From the NCBI RefSeq assembly GCF_000764305.2, contig NW_025943819.1, positions 124,001 to 188,000 of the forward strand: 64,000 bases of DNA, read 5' to 3'. Of the stretch, positions 25,601 through 35,805 are shown one piece after another; position 1 is the first letter of the stretch, and each line of letters opens with the position of its first letter. The translations under genes and the position numbers were made by a program. A model generated the notes under the pieces. That model made no database searches and had not been told where the DNA came from. It saw only the letters and a list, made by a program, of their open reading frames with translations. Source of the stretch: Hyalella azteca. Its lineage: Eukaryota; Arthropoda; Malacostraca; Amphipoda; Hyalellidae.

Positions 25601-27139
25601 CGGTAAAAATTGATGTAACAAACCCATTCTCATAATCTAATAAATTTACCTCGCCTTGCGTTGTGCATCAAACTTTTCCTCACTGCTCAAGACTCCGTCA
25701 GATTTCACAGACTCGTCAACAGGTCTAGTGAGGTTGACTGATCCCGGGTGCTGTTGAGATTCTTCAAAGAGGATAAAAAAAGAATTGTTACCGAACATTA
25801 TATTTGCCACGGAAGGCACATAATGTACAGAGGCACCTGATGCTCTTCGCCAACTGCAAACGTGGTGAGCGCAGTTACAACTAAGGTCTTTCGTTTAGAC
25901 TATCTCATTATTACCACCCATAAATTCATTTCGTAATTCATCGCGTGTTTTATCTTATGACTCATTTCATGATTCCCCTAAGGCACCTTTCTCGCGAATT
26001 CCCAAGTTGACCGCAACACTTGCATGGCCAGTAAATGTCACAAATTAGATTCAAGTCGGGATTGCGGTCAGCTCACGCAGCTGCGAGATCACAATACACT
26101 GAGGAGACTCTTGCTCCTGTCCCCAATTCGTCAATAGTTCTCAAACTGAGGCTCGACTTCTGCAGGTAATTTATCAATTTCAACGACACAACGAGGAGCT
26201 GAAAAGTTTGGGTGATACTGAACAGCGTGATAAACTACTGCTATCCTACTATACGTATGCAGCTCAGAAGTTACTCAGCACGCAATATCAACGTTGGTCT
26301 TGCGCTGTGAATTAAACTTGCAAGCGACAACATACGTCACTTAATGGACGCCTACCTCACAAATGGCCTCACATATTTAATAATTGCCATGTGATCACGT
26401 TTGCCGAGTGGTATCTTAAATCTAGGTACGACCTGAGCAAATTTCAATCAGTATTTAATTGATAGAAAAATATTTACCAGCTAAGCTTTAGACTGCACTG
26501 AAGTCAAGATATCCGATCGTTAAATCGTACAGATTTCTTCACCAAGATGCGATGACCTTTCCAATTCGGTATAATGTACACGATATGAGAAATAGTATGT
26601 CAATAAGCTACATGTGATCACGAGACAAAAACATCAACTGACATGATATCACATCACGAAGTCAAGAACAAAATAGAGCTCGGCGACCAATTCCAAGTCA
26701 ATAATCAATTGCCAGACGGGCAGCGTAGAAACACTAACTTAATCATACGAAAGTGACGCTAAAGCCAGGTGAAAACAGGTGAAAAACGAGAAAAAGATAA
26801 TGCGCATCGTCGTGGAGAAAATATATAGACTTTACGCTTTTACGTGGTGCTACAATATACACGTATACCACTAGAGTTCAGCAACTCTTACCAACGCAAA
26901 AAAGGAAGACATATTTGTTATTTCAATACAGAAAGTAAGCCGTTCGAAACTGCCTTAATGAGTTGTAAATTAACTGTATTGACATCTGAATAATAGAGCT
27001 GATAAAAACACCCTCAAGGCACAGTCGGAGGAAGAGACGAGCAGACAAAATATTCAGTAGTAGTAGTATAATGGTTTGCTAGCGCTTCAGCTATCAAGCT
27101 ATTTCGCACCGAAAGTCAGAATATAACATCGCCAAAGAG
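22649..27139. other. Intergenic, no gene seen
   Basis: AT-rich, with no frame longer than about 80 codons that makes sense and no clear repeat. It lies between the 3' ends of two convergent genes. Confidence 0.6.
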
Positions 27140-27305
27140 GCGGAAGGTCTCAATTATTCAAAATCTCAAATTAATCATCACCCATAAGGGGCGGAAGGTC
27201 TCAATTATTCAAAATCTCAAATTAATCATCACCCACAAGGGGCGGAAGGTCTCAATTATTCAAAATCTCAAATTAATCATCACCCACAAGGGGCGGAAGG
27301 TCTCA
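27140..27305. repeat. 51-bp tandem repeat
   Basis: About 3.2 copies of a unit starting gcggaaggtctcaattattc; the copies are almost identical. Confidence 0.95.
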
Positions 27306-27875
27306 GATGTCCAGCCCGCTGAAGCTGGCTTGAAGGAAACAGCGTTAGCATCTCAAAGAGACGAAGTGACAAGGAGGGACAGGTGACAAGCAACAGAAAC
27401 GAAGACACTCGAACAAGAGGTCGCTTACACGGGACGTCGGCCGCCCGCACGAGAGAGACATGATACCTACATGATAGATTAACCCCACAACTGAGACCTG
27501 CAGTCAGACACTGCGAGCTCAGCGGGGGGGGGGGGCGCTCAAATCTCCCTAGGAGCGCGAAATCCCCATGGAGCTTCCGACGAGCACAGATACACGTCTG
27601 AAGTCCCCCCTGAGGGGAGAACACGATAAAAAATTGAATTCGGAATATCAATGTAAAGCACATATGATTTCTGAAATTCAGACCAAATCTGATTGCGCGA
27701 TCAGAACTTAATCCAGTCAATTATTTCAGGGCAGATAATTTAATTCAATATCAGAAGCTATTCTACTGGATTTAAATGACACGTCAGTGAGGCGACAGCA
27801 GAAAGAGATCTTGACAATTTACCAAGACAAATCGCTACCTGATGCCAACGCGGCAACGATACGAGCTGTATTTGG

Positions 27876-28020
27876 AAGGCTAGTCTAGTACAAGTAGACC
27901 ACGACTTTAAATGACTGATGATGCGTGAAGGCTAGTCTAGTACAAGTAGACCACGACTTTAAATGACTGATGATGCGTTGAAGGCTAGTCTAGTACAAGT
28001 AGACCAAGACTATAAATGAA
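27876..28020. repeat. 52-bp tandem repeat
   Basis: About 2.7 copies of a unit starting aaggctagtctagtacaagt; unrelated in sequence to the 51-bp array 0.6 kb upstream. Confidence 0.95.
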
Positions 28021-31000
28021 GTGTACTACAAATTTCATAGACTGAGGCGATACCTATTCATGTGCCTCAAGTTTCCAGCCGCTATAAGATATTTACAAGC
28101 ACTTCAACTCGCAATAATACGGTGCACCAAAGTGTAACAAAAAGAGGTTAAATATGAACGGAGGCTTAGTCAACGTGCATCTCACAAACATAATTACAAT
28201 GTAAATTTACTTCAGTTCCCTCTTGTGATAAAACACACAAGTTTAATGGCATGAATGAGCTCTGGATTGTGTGTATATACGCTTTCCATCGCCAGAACGT
28301 CAAATGAGGGCTAGTAAAATATGACCGTTTCATTTTGGTTCAACAAAAAGTTAATTAAGACTCGAAGTCAATGAACAAATATCTTCCTAACAACTTAGAA
28401 TGAACAAGAAAACATTAACTTGACATCCTATAGAAAATGTCTGTAAGATACCCAACATAAAAACACGTGGTTGAATAAGAATATAGTCGAGGAATAGACA
28501 GCAGAACAAATTACCATAAAAATACGACGTCACAAAATTTCGCTGTACAAAAGTCGCATTAAATATCGAAAAGATGACGCAAAATTAAATTTTGCATCGT
28601 TCATTTGATATAATATTTTGAACAATAACTTTAGTAAACTAACTAGTTTATAAGGGACCAAAAACAGAACGCAAATGGAGTGGGCATGGGTGGAGTCTGG
28701 AGTCCATACGCAGACTTTATACCATAATTAGGCTACGAAACATGAAGCTACTATAATCCATTACACCTTCTAGTCTTGAGATTGCATCTTACTTCGACAT
28801 TAAAAATTGAAAATATTGTTGGATCGACTCTAGAAAACTTTGCCTATGCAGGCTGACGCTGAATTTTGTATAAGCAACAATGGTGATAATCATAAAAAAA
28901 TACGTAGCCCATTTTAGGTTTCATGAAGCTTCAGTTCAGAAATACGTTTAGGAATATCAAGTGATTTACTGCATTAAAAACTAGAGGTTACTTGGAGAAA
29001 CACGTCACATTTTCATACTCCTGAGATAAATGAATAAGTCTACTGAGTATGTTCCAGAAGTAGACAACCACACATTCACAGACGCGGAAATAAAAATAGA
29101 GTACACATAAGAGAGACATTTTAGTTGCACTTCCTTCTCAGTCCTATGAGTTAACCAATTAAGTATCATAGATAGTAGCATTGTCATACATAAGATAGAT
29201 AATAAAATATTGAAGTCCATCATATAATAGAAAGAGGAACAGGCAATAAAAAGTTTCTGTTTGCCATTATGGTACACAGCAACATATTTAGCAGGAACCA
29301 GCTTGAATAAGAATGATGAACCTTGTGGCTTCAAAACCATTAAAATCAATGTTATTTCCACATAAAGGCCTGGCAACGAGAGCTGCCTAAAGTAAATAAT
29401 GGGATAACAGTTTCCCGAAGTCTTATTTTAAAAACTTGCTGAAGTATATATATACACGTTACAGCCTCAGTAAACGAAGTGGCCGATTTCGTATCTGGTA
29501 AGTGGGTTCAGCTTAAAAATCTGTCAGTAACTGGCGGCCAGAGTACCGAACTCCTAACAATTATTGATAGTATGGGCCCCCGAGCCGGTGTAGGCACCCA
29601 TTTACCGGCAGGCCAGTGTTGAGTCCTCGAGGAAAAGCAACGACGTATAAGCGAAATGTAACGTGACGTCTTTCAGACATTGAAGGCACAATTTTGCCTG
29701 AGTAATACATAATGGAATGCGAGCAAAATGAATAAATCGGTTACAACACAAAAATAGGACACAAACAAAAGAAGGGCTCCTCAGCGGCCTGCGTTTGAGC
29801 TGTTTACAAACAACATTAATTACTAAAGAATAAATTAAGGCGGAAAACGCTCATTGAAATCAAACTGCAATTTATATTTTAAAAATTACCTACAATTTAA
29901 CAATAAAAGTCATGAGCTGAATTCTGAACAGAAGGACATTTATGCCACAATCTTAGTACTCAATTTTTTTAGAGAAATAGTTGTTTTCAAATAATTTTGG
30001 AACAGCGTTTTGCGGATTGCAATGCAACAATTCTTCAAGAAGTATCCATTGGTCGTCCACACACTATGCTCAACAACGAACCTTTTAAGCTTAACTTGCT
30101 AGAACTGCAACGGCAGATGTTGGAAGAATTCCTGACTACGTGGAAGACATAGCAAAGAGCATTGACATGTTCACTATCTCACATGCCAGCACCTTCGTAT
30201 GATCACTTGGTTAAAGCTACAATAACTAACTACACAGGGTAATGTACACAAAATATACGGGTATACGGGTAAGTCTTCACACTTATACAATACATAACTA
30301 GAATTAATCACAGCCAGTCGCGACGTGACAGGCACAGTAGGTGAATCCATAGAAAAATGACTGAGGGAAGTAGAAGCAAATTTTACAAGCAAAAATATGC
30401 GTTGAAAGAATGGAAATATGAATTAGTTTCATAGATCAAGGTGAAATGTTAACAACCCCAGTAATGCTCAAGATTGAATTTACTGAATGGTAGCCAACTA
30501 AAGCGGCTTCATAACTGCATGCAATAGCAATTCAGCAATTCTAGAGCCTCTACTTCCCTGCAGTTACTGAGACTGCAACAGAATCTTCCCTCCAGAACAT
30601 CTCCGCTATGTCGTCAACTGCAGCTCGAGTGGTCGCATCGGCACCAGAATAGAAATAATTACAACAGGATGCGCAATTATTAACTCCCAGTATAAAGTAA
30701 AAACAAAATTTTACTGAAATTACTGCAAGTTCAAAGTAAGTACAACTCGATTTTTCAGTTCTCGGTTGACTTTCAGGTGCTAGGCAACAACACTGGACAT
30801 TCAAAAATTGTACTGAATATTTTCACCTTTAAAAGGCTTAGAAATCTATGCCGACAAGTAGAAGATTACACGGGAAAACCTTTGGTGGATTTTCCACAGT
30901 AAGTTGAAGCGCACGAAACAACGTAGTTCGGTTCTTTCTTGAAACTAAAGATAGCTTTTTTCATATATTAAGTTCAATGCAACACACAATTTACAGGCAA

Positions 31001-32164
31001 TTAACAATAGAAAGCACTACATTGACTGCAATGAAAGCGAGGCAAAATATAAGTCAAGTATGCCGTACTCGTCTGCATCAAAATTTACATCACACTAAAA
31101 TTATTTAACTTCTGGCTTCACAGTTAGGTGTGCTAGACAGGCAGGATAGAAAGTTGAAGCAATAAGTCTCAGCAATGCATATTAGCAGCCTTCATCATTA
31201 CAATCTAGAGTCGAATCACTAACATGATTAAATTTGTTTTCAAAATAAATAAGCAATTTCCAGAATATGAAAATGATCACCTGATACAATGAAACATTCC
31301 AGGATACTAACTACATTGTCAAATCTGTTCACGAGCAGTACTAGGTATTTTTTAATTATATTTTGAAAAATAGTCAATTAAAATTACACAGATCCTGTTG
31401 GGAGGCAAGTATACCGAGTAATTCTAGCTCTGCACAGCAGAAACCCAGCAAATCTTAACAGACAGATTCAACGGGCACATCACATTTGCAAAGTTTAACC
31501 GTGGTACAAATGCACCACTCCCTATACAAAACATTAAAAGTTAACTAAAAGTTGTGTTCATTCACAATATGTTCATCAGTCATGGCGCCAGATCTCTAAA
31601 TATGTCATGATGATCCAAGTTTCTTGATGAGAATTAATCTAAATGAAAGTTGAAATCGTGAAATGATTAGCTTTTAAATTCATGACTAAAGGCTGGCTAG
31701 ATGTGAAATTCAGCTGATTTCCAATACTTGGCCCTACAACAGAAGACACTCCAACACAGCCATAAAATGACTAAGATGTCTAAGAAAGCAAGGATAGCAC
31801 CTGAAACACAGCAAAATCGCTCGAACATCAGTTGATGTCAGAAATTTCAGATTGTGCTGTGGCGTTGTAAAGTATATGCACTGAAAATACATATTCCCCG
31901 TTTACTGCCTACTACTTCTCTTAAAAATTAATCAGACAGGTATTAAACAATATTAACTTATGCTACCTGAAGCAAGACTATTATGCTAATGTAGTATACA
32001 AAGAGTATTACAGTAGTATACAATTTATATTGTGTGGTAATCAAAATTATATTCTTTATCCACTGTGCTTTCCATATTTCCTTATTTTTTACATGCTGAA
32101 AAATAGAAAATTATTTTTCATTGTGGAAGCATTTAGTTCTATTTGATTTATGAGACATCACGAT
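28021..32164. other. Intergenic, no gene seen
   Basis: AT-rich. The 123-codon minus frame at 29005-29376 is hydrophobic and unsupported by splice signals or recognisable motifs. Confidence 0.55.
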
Positions 32165-32170
32165 TTTATT
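32165..32170 (-). terminator. Poly(A) signal AATAAA of the unknown gene
   Basis: The canonical hexamer on the minus strand lies 30 bases downstream of the TGA at 32200, giving a very short 3' UTR. Confidence 0.6.
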
Positions 32171-32199
32171 TAGATGACTAAGAACATATAGTTAGCAGA

Positions 32200-33369
32200 T
32201 CAGATGAGATGGTCACGGCGCATGAAGACCATGGTGCCATGCGGAGTCTCCGTGCCTTTCATCGGAGTGCTTGGCAAAGTAAGATCAGATGCGACAGGAC
32301 GATTAGGATATCTCAGGACATGCTTGGGAAGGTTGTACTGGCCACGAGGATGCAGTAGGCGAATAGAGGATGTGGTAAGACGCTCAATTGTGACAGGCTT
32401 GCAAGTCATTGCTACAAAGTCTATACCAACTACAAGTATGATTCCATAGGCCTTTAGAGAATAGGAGCCATCTTGGTGTATTGTCAGGGTTCCACACTCT
32501 CCTGGAGCATAGCCACCTACAACCTTCTTATATCCAACTCCCTTGTCAGTGAGCTGAGAGGCATCTTGATAAATTTCACTTTTTGACAGGCCACTGCCAT
32601 TATGAACTGGAATGAAGTATGAAGAGATAGTCTCCATCATACACAGGCTCCCCAGAGTGCCAGTATGTAGAAAGTTCACCACGGTGTCTATGATGAATGG
32701 GCAAGTTATTTTGGTATCTGCTTCCATCTTTATGTTCAAACTATCACGAAAAGCTTCATCAGGTCGAGGCCCACCATCAGTGTCAAGAACACCAGCCCAG
32801 TTCACGCATTCTTTAATGGATATATCTTTGTCTCTGTAGGTGACCTTTAGACCTTCAAGATATATTATTAGGTTTTCTACAATAGCTCTGTGTCCAAAAG
32901 CTCTTGAAACAGCTTGCTGTCTTGCAGTGTACCACATAAAAATTTCTTTCATGTCAGCTAATTTGTAGCTATACTTTCTATCATCTTGCATCGAGGGAAA
33001 AGGCAAAATTGGGTGGGAAGGAATAGTATTGATCATCTTACGGGACCTTCGGTCAAACTCTTCCGAGTTCTGCAACTCCTCAAAAGTGCGGATGCCAGCC
33101 ATCTGCTGTGCATTAGCATAGGGTATAAGGGCAGTGGTATTATTTTGATAATGAGTTGCAGCAGTAGCATTTTGTTGGTATTGTAATAAATTCTGATAGT
33201 TATTTATATTTGTTGGTGCTAGCTGAGCATTTGAAGCCGAGTATGATCCTAAAGAGTACAAAGGAGGCCTGTGAGAAGCGAGAGCTTGATTGTTATGGTG
33301 AGCAAGAGCAACGTTGTAAACTCCCGACGCATGAGGAGCCAGGAAGAGCTGTTCAGAATATTGTGCCAT
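32200..33369 (-). CDS. Uncharacterised 389-residue protein, single coding exon
   Basis: One uninterrupted frame from ATG at 33369 to TGA at 32200. I do not recognise the family. Residues 1-90 are rich in Asn, Gln, Ala and Tyr, with runs such as NINNYQNLLQYQQN, and look disordered. Residues 95-389 look globular: an acidic-basic stretch (FEELQNSEEFDRRSRK), a helical region (ADMKEIFMWYTARQQAVSRAF), a cysteine pair region (SLCMMETISSYF) and a beta-rich C-terminal third containing GECGTLTIHQDGSYSLKAYG. No signal peptide or membrane helix is obvious. An acceptor (tttgttttcag) ends just above 33423, so a 5' UTR exon lies upstream, and AATAAA lies about 30 bp past the stop. A spliced leader exon plus a nearby poly(A) signal argue for a real host gene and against a fresh retrocopy. 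A domesticated mobile-element or viral protein cannot be excluded. Confidence 0.75.
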   Translation of the reverse strand: MAQYSEQLFLAPHASGVYNVALAHHNNQALASHRPPLYSLGSYSASNAQLAPTNINNYQNLLQYQQNATAATHYQNNTTALIPYANAQQMAGIRTFEELQNSEEFDRRSRKMINTIPSHPILPFPSMQDDRKYSYKLADMKEIFMWYTARQQAVSRAFGHRAIVENLIIYLEGLKVTYRDKDISIKECVNWAGVLDTDGGPRPDEAFRDSLNIKMEADTKITCPFIIDTVVNFLHTGTLGSLCMMETISSYFIPVHNGSGLSKSEIYQDASQLTDKGVGYKKVVGGYAPGECGTLTIHQDGSYSLKAYGIILVVGIDFVAMTCKPVTIERLTTSSIRLLHPRGQYNLPKHVLRYPNRPVASDLTLPSTPMKGTETPHGTMVFMRRDHLI

Positions 33370-33423
33370 GATCCCAGCTTCTCACAGTCCAATCCAAGTT
33401 GTGAGTGACAGGCACCAAGCTTC
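33370..33423 (-). other. 5' UTR part of the unknown gene's coding exon
   Basis: On the minus strand a good acceptor (tttgttttcag) is followed by 54 bases without an in-frame earlier start, then the ATG at 33369. The upstream non-coding exon and promoter were not located; they should lie above 33.4 kb. Confidence 0.5.
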
Positions 33424-34137
33424 CTGAAAACAAATAATCAAGTTAGAAGAATGCAGAGATTACATAACAGAAATCTAGTACTTGCAAGAATGCAAAACTT
33501 AGTATAACAATTCAACAAGTGCTCAAATAATCAATACTAATGTGCACAGGGGAGAAAAATATCAAGCGCAGAATTTTATTTTGTAATATTTAGGAGAAAA
33601 TAATGGCAAAGAATTGCATACCAGCATGAAGCTTTTCCATAAATTATGTTGTAATTTAAAATCCATCTTATAAGCTTTACCTGAAGAAAAGTCTAGCAAA
33701 ATATAAAACTGCATTCTACATTTGATTTTTCAAAGCTAAAATACAGCACTACACGCCTGAGTTGCAAGTGGGGTGTAGGCAGGAAAGCTCTAGTTATGGC
33801 TTCAACAGTTTATATATTCCATGCCAGTGTTGCTTGATAAATGAATTTGCAGCTTGAAATTACAGAAAATTAAGTAGGTTGAATAAAATAACTTCAGTTA
33901 TACAGTACTGTGTAAATTAGTTCGGACAGTGGTTGAAATAACACAATTATTTGCCACATTGAAGTTTTATTCAAAAAAAAACATACCAATGGTACAAAAT
34001 ATGACAGAAATAATAGCAGATATGACCTATTTTTGCTTTTACAAGCATTTGAACACAATTTAGCATGGATTTGACCAAAATTGAACACATTTTAGTCACT
34101 TGCTCATCATGATACCAGGTCCTAATTACAGCAGAAA

Positions 34138-34456
34138 TGGTTGTTGTTGTTGTAATTGCCCATCCTGGTAGTGGCGACTAGGGAGGTTGGGGGGGGTGAT
34201 AGGTCAGTTTTTCCAGGAACTCGGTACCACTGGTAGTTCTATGACCATCACAGGCTTGCTGACCCACCAGAACCATTTTATTGCATTACACAACACCCTG
34301 GACAAGCCAGGTACTCATTTATCAACCAGAGTTGGATGAATGGCTGAGTTGACCATGAGATGAGCTTCCCGGTAGAACTTTTCCTCAGTGGGACTCGAAC
34401 CCAGGTGCTGGGTGTGAGAGACAGAGTCTCTCACCACTGCACCACCACAGCTCACA
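34138..34456 (-). mobile_element. tRNA-derived SINE
   Basis: On the minus strand a tRNA-like head begins near 34455. It has an A box TGGTGCAGTGG (34433-34443) and a consensus B box GGTTCGAGTCC (34391-34401). A body of about 230 bp follows, with a (CAA)n-type tail around 34140-34155. Pol III promoter, unrelated body and simple tail make this a SINE, not a tRNA gene. Confidence 0.8.
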
Positions 34457-34462
34457 GCATGG

Positions 34463-34585
34463 GCTATAATCAAACTAAGACTCCTGAAAGGAGACTGTTC
34501 TACAATGGCAAAGCTAAAGAGCAGAAATTAGCTTTGCCATTGTAGAACAGCCTTCTTTCAGGAGTCTTAGTTTAATTATAGCCCA
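34463..34585. repeat. Inverted repeat made from a flipped piece of the Tc1 fragment
   Basis: Two 57-bp arms, from tgggctataatcaaactaag and its near-perfect complement ending ttaattatagccca, are separated by about 10 bp. The right arm belongs to the transposase frame, so the left arm is a local inverted duplication. Confidence 0.75.
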
Positions 34586-34807
34586 CGAGTTTTCAATGGG
34601 ATTGATGTCTGGAGAATTTCCAGGCCAGTATAAAATATCCAGTCCACTTTCTTCAATGAATGTGTGCATTTTACGTGATGTATGGCATGGTGTGGTCTGA
34701 CAACCATTGGTCTGACAACAACCTCTCAATACCCGTGTTGTGATATTTGCTTGTGAATTATAGATTTGATTGTGGCATAGTGCATTGGAGTTGCAGTTAA
34801 TTTGCAC
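34514..34807 (-). pseudogene. Tc1/mariner transposase C-terminal fragment
   Basis: The minus-strand frame contains CHTSRKMHTF and then GLDILYWPGNSPDINPIENS, the signature around the last catalytic acidic residue of Tc1-type transposases (WPxxSPDLNPIE). The upstream part is scrambled, and the N-terminal DNA-binding domain and first catalytic Asp are not seen. About 57 bp of its end is repeated in inverted orientation at 34463-34519. Confidence 0.8.
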
Positions 34808-35154
34808 AATGCCATTTTGAGGTGGAGTTGCAATGGGTTCAAGGGGTAGGATTGTTCATTCTGAGCAGGGATTGTAAGCCCATCAGGTTTAGACTGGGCT
34901 GGGTTTAGACTGCCGCAAGTTGCCACTTTCCGGAGTGCGCAACAAAGAGGCGGAGAACCATAAGTACCTCCATTCCTAGAATTTCACTACCCGTCAGACT
35001 GTCAGAGCGGTCAGACTGCATTGTCACGTGTTCAATTGCAGCTAGAGTAAAGACAAATGTTATTGTTGCTGTTTCTATGGCAAAATTGGAGATTTGGGGC
35101 AACATGTGCTCAAGAGTAGGCATGGAATATACCTACTTGGCAAGTCACAACCAA

Positions 35155-35805
35155 ATTTTTTTGAACCATGGTTTTATGGATTTTATTCCATTTCCTTGAG
35201 CTCAGCTGTGAATTCCATATCTTGCCATGAAAAGCCATTAACGAGCCGCAAACGTATTTACAAAGTCTGTGCATGTGTTATCCCAAATCTCTAATTTTAC
35301 CCTCCCTAAAACACATGAACAGTAAAACCAACATTTGGCTTCACTTACATGGCAACTGAACGCATAATGCAGTCTGACCGCTCTGATGCGACTGCAGCTA
35401 TGTGATCTTCAAGGAAACGTTTTGCATTGACTTGTTGTTATTAAATTTTGCAGGATATTTTGGTGGGAATGTTGAAGTAATGTGGATAGCGCCATGCCGC
35501 CATCATTGCGCAAGTTGAAAATTTTATGAAACATGTTTGCAAAGTTGCAAACAGCAATTTTTCAATCTAACAATAATACATGATATTAGAGCAGCAAAAT
35601 TTTGTACCTACTGAAATTCTATGATATTAGAGCTAGGATATTTGAGAAAAAAGCAGGACTTTTCCAGCCCTGCCTAGGAGTTTGAAAAGAAGTGCGCTGC
35701 TTGTAAATGGCTCATGCTCAATGATGGCCAAGATATGGAATTTACAGCTCAAATAAGTGAAATTGCCACTTAAAAATCCATAAAACTACAGCTCAAAAAA
35801 TCCAG
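35155..35805. repeat. Diverged palindromic element
   Basis: 35155-35225 (ttttttgaaccatgg ... ttccatatcttgccat) is repeated in inverted, diverged form at 35724-35805 (atggccaagatatggaattt ... cagctcaaaaaa); pairing continues inward with weaker similarity. It looks like an old foldback transposon of about 650 bp. A separate 21-bp inverted pair around TCTGACCGCTCTGA lies at about 34999-35020 and 35367-35388. There is no gene inside. Confidence 0.55.

Noticed and set aside
27280..27720. 146-codon minus frame
   Set aside because: Overlaps the 51-bp repeat and a G-run; no domain or splice support.
29005..29376. Hydrophobic 123-codon minus frame as a membrane protein
   Set aside because: AT-rich composition alone yields such frames; no start context, splice signals or motif.
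34381..34456. tRNA gene on the minus strand
   Set aside because: A and B boxes are present, but there is no foldable acceptor stem and the sequence continues into a long body and simple tail, as in a SINE.
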